From NCBI GenBank assembly GCA_014843695.1, contig CM026391.1:34471597-34535596 (forward strand): a DNA stretch of 64,000 nucleotides, given 5' to 3'. The notes beneath the pieces were generated by a model. That model was not told the DNA's origin, made no database searches, and worked only from the letters and a program-made list of their open reading frames with translations. Of this stretch, positions 56,625-64,000 are shown in pieces (position 1 is the stretch's first letter; the number at the start of each line of letters is the position of its first letter). The position numbers and the translations under genes were made by a program. Source of the stretch: Archivesica marissinica (Eukaryota; Mollusca; Bivalvia; Venerida; Vesicomyidae).

Positions 56625-56846
56625 GTAAGTGTGCCAATACTGATTAGTAAAGCCCTACTAGACGGCATGTCTAAAACTGTTAAACAAAGGTAAGTGTGGC
56701 AATACTGATTAGTAAAGCCCTACTAGACGGCATGTCTAAAACTGTTAAACAAAGGTAAGTGTGGCAATACTGATTAGTAAAGCCCTACTAGACGGCATGT
56801 CTAAAACTGTTAAACAAAGGTAAGTGTGGCAATACTGATTAGTAAA
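56620..56846. repeat. 65-bp repeat carrying a 5' splice site (array W)
   Basis: AAAGGTAAGTGTG is repeated with GT at 56625, 56690, 56755 and 56820. Each is followed by CAATACTGATTAGTAAA and AGACGGCATGTCTAAAACTG. The first is the exon donor; the other three are near-identical decoys in the intron. Confidence 0.95.
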
Positions 56847-58474
56847 CAGATGGAATGTACTGCACAATGAACAGATGGAATGTACTGCACAATGAACAGA
56901 TGGAATGTACTGCACAATGAACAGATGGAATGTACTGCAAAATAAACAGATGGAATGTACTGCACAATGAACAGATGGAATGTACTGCACAATGAACAGA
57001 TGGAATGTACTGCACAATGAACAGATGGAATGTACTGCACAATGAACAGATGGAATGTACTGCACAATGAACAGATGGAATGTACTGCACAATGAACAGA
57101 TGGAATGTACTGCACAATGAACAGATGGAATGTACTGCACAATGAACAGATGGAATGTACTGCACAATGAACAGATGGAATGTACTGCACAATGAACAGA
57201 TGGAATGTACTGCAAAATAAACAGATGGAATGTACTGCACAATGAACAGATGGAATGTACTGCACAATGAACAGATGGAATGTACTGCACAATGAACAGA
57301 TGGAATGTACTGCACAATGAACAGATGGAATGTACTGCACAATGAACAGATGGAATGTACTGCACAATGAACAGATGGAATGTACTGCACAATGAACAGA
57401 TGGAATGTACTGCACAATGAACAGATGGAATGTACTGCACAATGAACAGATGGAATGTACTGCACAATGAACAGATGGAATGTACTGCACAATGAACAGA
57501 TGGAATGTACTGCATAATGAACATATGGAATGTACTGCACAGTGAACAGATGGAATGTACTGCACAGTGAACAGATGGAATGTACTGCACAATGAACAGA
57601 TGGAATGCACCGCACAATGAACAGATGGAATGTACTGCACAATGAACAGATAGAATGTACTGCACAATGAACAGATGGAATGTACTGCACAATGAACAGA
57701 TAGAATGTACTGCACAATGAACAGATGGAATGTACTGCACAGTGAACAGATGGAATGTACTGCACAATGAACATATGGAATGTACTGCACAATGAACAGA
57801 TGGAATGTACTGCACAATGAACAGATGTAATGTACTGCACAATGATCAGATAGAATGTACTGCATAATGAACAGATGGAATGTACTGCACGATGAACAGA
57901 TGGAATGTACTGCACAATGAACATATGGAATGTACTGCACAATGAACAGATGGAATGTACTGCACAATGAACAGATGTAATGTACTGCACAATGATCAGA
58001 TAGAATGTACTGCATAATGAACAGATGGAATGTACTGCACGATGAACAGATGGAATGTACTGCACAATGAACATATGGAATGTACTGCACAATGAACAGA
58101 TGGAATGTACTGCACAATGAACAGATGTAATGTACTGCACAATGATCAGATAGAATGTACTGCATAATGAACAGATGGAATGTACTGCACGATGAACAGA
58201 TGGAATGTACTGCACAATGAACATATGGAATGTACTGCATAATGAACATATGGAATGTACTGCACAATGAACATATGGAATGTACTGCACAATGAACAGA
58301 TGCAATGTACTGCACAATGAACAGATGGAATGTACTGCACAGTGACCAGATGGAATGTACTGCACAATGAACAGATGCAATGTACTGCACAATGAACAGA
58401 TGCAATGTACTGCACAATGAACAGATGCAATGTACTGCACAATGAACAGATGCAATGTACTGCACATTGAACAT
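56847..58474. repeat. 25-bp minisatellite (array X), about 65 copies
   Basis: The unit ACAGATGGAATGTACTGCAC plus AATGA. No stop occurs in any of the three minus-strand frames, so 365- to 561-residue ORFs (HLFIVQYIPSVHCAVHSICS) are artefacts. A six-unit (150-bp) block marked by GATCAGATAGAATG is repeated at about 57845, 57995 and 58145. Confidence 0.96.
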
Positions 58475-58679
58475 ATTGTAGGAAATCCTGATCATTATGT
58501 ATTATCAGCAATTTTTAAAAACCATTGATTTCGTTGATTTCGTTTTATGTAATATTTGTGTTACTCTGTCCACATAGGAACTGGATTTAATGATATACTA
58601 TTTGTATATTACAAAATTACTAATACAATACTAATACATTCGCAAGTGGTGGTTTACTAAAGGTAATAACATACCGTTG

Positions 58680-61600
58680 CTAATGAATTATATACTATTG
58701 TTCTATCTAGACTATTATATACTATTGTTCTATCGAGGCTATTATATACTATTGTTCTGTTATATACTATTGTTCTATCGAGGCTATTATATACTATTGT
58801 TCTGTTATATACTATTGTTCTATCGAGGCTATTATATACTATTGTTCTATCTAGACTATTATATACTATTGTTCTATCTAGACTATTATATACTATTGTT
58901 CTATCTAGACTATTATATATTGTTCTATCTAGACTATTATATACTATTGTTCTATCTAGACTATTATATACTATTGTTCTATCTAGACTATTATATATTG
59001 TTCTATCTAGACTATTATATACTATTGTTCTATCGAGCCTATTATATACTATTGTTCTATCCAGACTATTATATACTATTGTTCTATCTAGATTATAATA
59101 TACTATTGTTCTATCTAGACTATTATATACTATTGTTCTATCTAGACTATTATATACTATAGTTCTATCTAGATTATAATATACTATTGTTCTATCTAGA
59201 CTATTATATACTATTGTTCTATCTAGACTATTATATACTATTGTTCTTTCGAGCCTATTATATACTATTGTTCTATCTAGACTATTATATACTATTGTTC
59301 TATCTAGATTATAATATACTATTGTTCTATCTAGACTAATATATACTATTGTTCTATCTAGACTATTATATACTATTGTTCTATCTAGACTATTATATAC
59401 TATTGTTCTATCTAGACTATTATATACTATTGTTCTATCTAGACTATTATATACTATTGTTCTATCTAGACTATTATATACTAGTGTTCTATCTAGACTA
59501 TATATACTATTGTTCTATCTAGACTATTATATACTATTGTTCTATCTAGACTATTATATACTATTGTTCTATCTAGACTATTATATACTATTGTTCTATC
59601 TAGACTATTATATACTATTGTTCTATCTAGACTATTATATACTATTGTCCTATCTAGACTATTATATACTATTGTTCTATCTAGACTATTATAATATACT
59701 ATTGTTCTATCCAGACTATTATATACTATTGTTCTATCCAGACTATTATATACTATTGTTCTATCTAGACTATTATATACTATTGTTCTATCTAGACTAT
59801 TATATACTATTGTTCTATCCAGACTATTATATACTATTGTTCTATCTAGACTATTATATACTATTGTTCTATCTAGACTATTATATACTATTGTTCTATC
59901 TAGACTATTATATACTATTGCTCTATCGAGACTATTATATACTATTGTTCTATCTAGACTATTATAATATACTATTGTTCTATCTAGACTATTATAATAT
60001 ACTATTGTTCTATCTAGACTATTATATACTATTGTTCTATCCAGACTATTATATACTATTGTTCTATCTAGACTATTATATACTATTGTTCTATCTAGAC
60101 TATTATATACCATTGTTCTATCTAGACTATTATATACTATTGTTCTATCCAGACTATTATATACTATTGTTCTATCCAGACTATTATATACTATTGTTCT
60201 ATCTAGATAATAATATACTATTGTTCTATCTAGACTATTATATACTATTGTTCTATCGAGACTATTATATACTATTGTTCTATCTAGACTATTATAATAT
60301 ACTATTGTTCTATCTAGACTATTATAATATACCATTGTTCTATCTAGACTATTATATACTATTGTTCTATCTAGACTATTATATACTATTGTTCTATCTA
60401 GACTATTATATACTATTGTTCTATCTAGACTATTATATACTACTGTTCTATCTAGACTATTATATACTACTGTTCTATCTAGACTATTATATACTATTGT
60501 TCTATCTAGACTATTATATACTATTGTTCTGTCTAGACTATTATATACTATTGTTCTATCGGGGCTATTATATACTATTGTTCTATCTAGACTATTATAA
60601 TATACTATTGTTCTATCCAGACTAGTATATACTATTGTTCTATCGAGGCTATTATATACTATTGTTCTATCTAGACTATTATATACTAGTGTTCTATCTA
60701 GACTATTATAATATACTATTGTTCTATCTAGACTATTATATACTAGTGTTCTATCTAGACTATTATAATATACTATTGTTCTATCTAGACTATTATATAC
60801 TAGTGTTCTATCGAGGCTATTATATACTATTGTTCTATCTAGACTATTATATACTATTGTTCTATCGAGCCTATTATATACTATTGTTCTATCTAGACTA
60901 TTATATACTATTGTTCTATCTAGACTATTATATACTATTGTTCTATCTAGACTATTATAATATACTATTGTTCTATCTAGACTATTATATACTATTGTTC
61001 TATCGAGCCTATTATATACTATTGTTCTATCTAGACTATTATATACTATTGTTCTATCTAGACTATTATATACTATTGTTCTATCTAGACTATTATAATA
61101 TACTATTGTTCTATCTAGACTATTATATACTATTGTTCTATCGAGCCTATTATATACTATTGTTCTATCTAGACTATTATATACTATTGTTCTATCTAGA
61201 CTATTATATACTATTGTTCTATCTAGACTATTATAATATACTATTGTTCTATCTAGACTATTATATACTATTGTTCTATCGAGCCTATTATATACTATTG
61301 TTCTATCTAGACTATTATATACTATTGTTCTATCTAGACTATTATATACTATTGTTCTATCTAGACTATTATATACTATTGTTCTATCTAGACTATTATA
61401 TACTATTGTTCTTTCGAGCCTATTATATACTATTGTTCTATCTAGACTATTATATACTATTGTTCTATCTAGACTATTATATACTATTGTTCTTTCGAGC
61501 CTATTATATACTATTGTTCTATCCAGACTATTATATACTATTGTTCTATCTAGACTATTATATATAGTTATATCTAGACTATTATATATTGTTCTATCTA

Positions 61601-62520
61601 GACTATTATATACTATTGTTCTATCTAGACTATTATATATAGTTATATCTAGACTATTATATATAGTTATATCTAGACTATTATATATAGTTATATCTAG
61701 ACTATTATACATAGTTCTATCTAGACTATTATATATAGTTATATCTAGACTATTATATATAGTTATATCTAGACTATTATATATTGTTCTATCTAGACTA
61801 TTATATATAGTTATATCTAGACTATTATATATTGTTCTATCTAGACTATTATATATAGTTATATCTAGACTATTATATATAGTTCTATCTAGACTATTAT
61901 ATATAGTTCTATCTAGACTATTATATATAGTTATATCTAGACTATTATATATAGTTATATCTAGACTATTATATATAGTTATATCTAGACTATTATATAT
62001 AGTTATATCTAGACTATTATATATAGTTCTATCTAGACTATTATATATAGTTATATCTAGACTATTATATATAGTTATATCTAGACTATTATATATTGTT
62101 CTATCTAGACTATTATATATTGTTCTATCCAGACTATTATATAATATTGTTCTATCTAGACTATTATATATAGTTCTATCTAGACTATTATATATTGTTC
62201 TATCTAGACTATTATATATTGTTCTATCCAGACTATTATATACTATTGTTCTATCTAGACTATTATATATAGTTCTATCTAGACTATTATATATTGTTCT
62301 ATCTAGACTATTATATATAGTTATATCTAGACTATTATATATTGTTCTATCTAGACTATTATATATAGTTATATCTAGACTATTATATATAGTTATATCT
62401 AGACTATTATATATAGTTATATCTAGACTATTATATATAGTTATATCTAGACTATTATATATAGTTATATCTAGACTATTATATATAGTTATATCTAGAC
62501 TATTATATATAGTTCTATTT
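58680..62520. repeat. 27-/24-bp AT-rich minisatellite (array Y), about 145 copies
   Basis: The unit TATACTATTGTTCTATCTAG plus ACTATTA (27 bp) to about 61560, then mainly a 24-bp form (TATATAGTTATATCTAGACT plus ATTA). Sporadic TCGAGCC, TCCAGAC and TCGAGGC variants occur. Both periods are multiples of three, giving a 739-residue minus ORF and several plus ORFs that are not genes. Confidence 0.96.
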
Positions 62521-62792
62521 GGACTATTTTAAATTTCCATCTGAAATCAAAACACAGACATAAAGCGACTAATATTTAAAATAATGTGTTTTCTTTTATG
62601 TTCTGGACTTATTACTGAGTGTAATATTTTCATACAGGATAACATTTTACTCTACAATGCATGTTTGATGTTTAGATAGCACCGCCGCCCTTGCCCCTGA
62701 AATGTTTGCGTTTAATATTCTTGGGTTACATTTCCCATTCTAAGACACATGTTCACTACTCTTTGAAGCTTAAAACATTTATCTTACTTCAG

Positions 62793-62915
62793 GCAAAAGC
62801 GTTCCCGTCACAGACAGAGCTAGTTGACAGACTGGACGCAAACATACAGTGGGAGGAGTTCAAACAGGAGACACTTAAGGACTTTCTTAGACACAGGGTC
62901 CGTGTGTCCAGATAG
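62793..62915 (+). CDS. CNBD2: CNBD2-like protein, terminal exon
   Basis: The acceptor TTTATCTTACTTCAG ends at 62792 and the exon reads in phase 0, matching 56624. Forty codons follow: AKAFPSQTELVDRLDANIQW, then EEFKQETLKDFLRHRVRVSR, then TAG. The pattern of a Pro-Ser plus a short amphipathic helix with W-[ED]-x-F-[KR] near the C-terminus fits CNBD2-type proteins as I recall them. No clear AATAAA follows before array Z, 108 bp on. Confidence 0.75.
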   Translation, partial: AKAFPSQTELVDRLDANIQWEEFKQETLKDFLRHRVRVSR

Positions 62916-63022
62916 TACTCGACACTCGTTCCATATTGAACTGTTATAAGCTATGGCACTCGAGAAAACCAATAAGTTGACATGAGTGCTTAGTCAGGCA
63001 GTATCTGTGGTTTGCATAATTA

Positions 63023-63447
63023 TGATACAGCGATTAATTGTCTTACACTACGGGAGTGGATAATATGATACAGTGATTAATTGTCTTACACTCCCGGGAG
63101 TGGATATGATACAGCGATTAATTGTCTTACACTACGGGAGTGGATAATATGATACAGTGATTAATTGTCTTACACTCCCGGGAGTGGATAATATGATACA
63201 GTGATTAATTGTCTTACACTCCCGGCAGTGGATAATATGTATCAGTGATTAATTGTCTTACACTCCCGGGAGTGGATAATATGATACAGTGATTAATTGT
63301 CTTACACTCTCGGGAGTGGATATGATATAGTGATTAATTGTCTTACACTACGGGAGTGGATAATATGATACAGCGATTAATTGTCTTACACTCCCGGGAG
63401 TGGATATGATACAGCGATTAATTGTCTTACACTCCCGGGAGTGGATA
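63023..63447. repeat. 41-/44-bp minisatellite (array Z), cut by a gap
   Basis: GATACAGTGATTAATTGTCT and TACACTCCCGGGAGTGGATA, with or without ATA, about ten copies. Many units hold the perfect 14-bp palindrome CACTCCCGGGAGTG. It lies just downstream of the CNBD2-like stop codon. Confidence 0.95.
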
Positions 63448-64000
63448 NNNNNNNNNNNNNNNNNNNNNNNNNNNNNNNNNNNNNNNNNNNNNNNNNNNNN
63501 NNNNNNNNNNNNNNNNNNNNNNNNNNNNNNNNNNNNNNNNNNNNNNNNNNNNNNNNNNNNNNNNNNNNNNNNNNNNNNNNNNNNNNNNNNNNNNNNNNNN
63601 NNNNNNNNNNNNNNNNNNNNNNNNNNNNNNNNNNNNNNNNNNNNNNNNNNNNNNNNNNNNNNNNNNNNNNNNNNNNNNNNNNNNNNNNNNNNNNNNNNNN
63701 NNNNNNNNNNNNNNNNNNNNNNNNNNNNNNNNNNNNNNNNNNNNNNNNNNNNNNNNNNNNNNNNNNNNNNNNNNNNNNNNNNNNNNNNNNNNNNNNNNNN
63801 NNNNNNNNNNNNNNNNNNNNNNNNNNNNNNNNNNNNNNNNNNNNNNNNNNNNNNNNNNNNNNNNNNNNNNNNNNNNNNNNNNNNNNNNNNNNNNNNNNNN
63901 NNNNNNNNNNNNNNNNNNNNNNNNNNNNNNNNNNNNNNNNNNNNNNNNNNNNNNNNNNNNNNNNNNNNNNNNNNNNNNNNNNNNNNNNNNNNNNNNNNNN
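63448..64000. other. Assembly gap running off the window
   Basis: 553 N to the window end, adjacent to array Z; probably another fixed-size gap. Confidence 0.98.

Noticed and set aside
56745..58495. Minus-strand ORFs of 365, 542 and 561 residues
   Set aside because: Array X has no stops in any minus frame; the three ORFs are the same repeat read in different frames.
59493..61712. 739-residue minus-strand ORF and the overlapping 371- and 310-residue plus ORFs
   Set aside because: They are translations of the 27-bp array Y; the period is divisible by three and the unit lacks stops. No splice, start or domain evidence.

Overview
The window is eukaryotic and most likely from a mollusc. It has interrupted genes with GT-AG introns, many tRNA-derived SINEs (one with a molluscan-type tail), several DNA-transposon relics, and very many tandem repeats. 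No bacterial, phage or plasmid gene organisation is present. The organism call is inference. The repeats, exons and splice phases are read directly from the sequence. By rough count, nearly half of the known bases lie in about 20 unrelated minisatellite families, and three runs of N (two exactly 1000 long, one cut by the window edge) each touch such an array.

Only two host genes are supported, and both are built from short exons. (1) On the minus strand, 6246 down to 338 carries the first six coding exons of a nose-resistant-to-fluoxetine (NRF-6-like) acyltransferase. They encode a signal peptide, the cysteine-containing NRF ectodomain, the first membrane helix, and the start of the acyltransferase-3 domain. 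All five splice junctions agree in phase, and the gene runs off the left edge. (2) On the plus strand, 32372 to 62915 holds exons of a cyclic-nucleotide-binding-domain protein resembling CNBD2: a disordered N-terminal exon, a repeat-bearing exon, the start and end of the CNB domain, and a terminal exon with a stop. The middle of the CNB beta-roll was not found. Its introns are almost entirely minisatellite.

Layout: 1-6250 NRF-6-like gene with introns full of SINEs, MITEs and a 34-bp array; 6941-12020 a 63-bp array; 12030-22550 a mosaic of SINEs and DNA-transposon relics with no host gene seen; 22551-29609 two array blocks around a gap; 29610-32370 SINE and retroelement remnants; 32372-62915 the CNBD2-like gene, whose introns hold 17-, 27-, 30-, 34-, 25- and 27/24-bp arrays, two non-LTR reverse-transcriptase relics, a mariner relic and a degenerate multicopy-family gene; 63023 to the end a 41/44-bp array and a gap.

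The most interesting signals are repeats that started on functional sequence: a 5' splice site copied three more times at 65-bp spacing, an exon-internal 45-bp repeat that starts at the splice acceptor, and a 30-bp satellite that grew out of the inside of a SINE.
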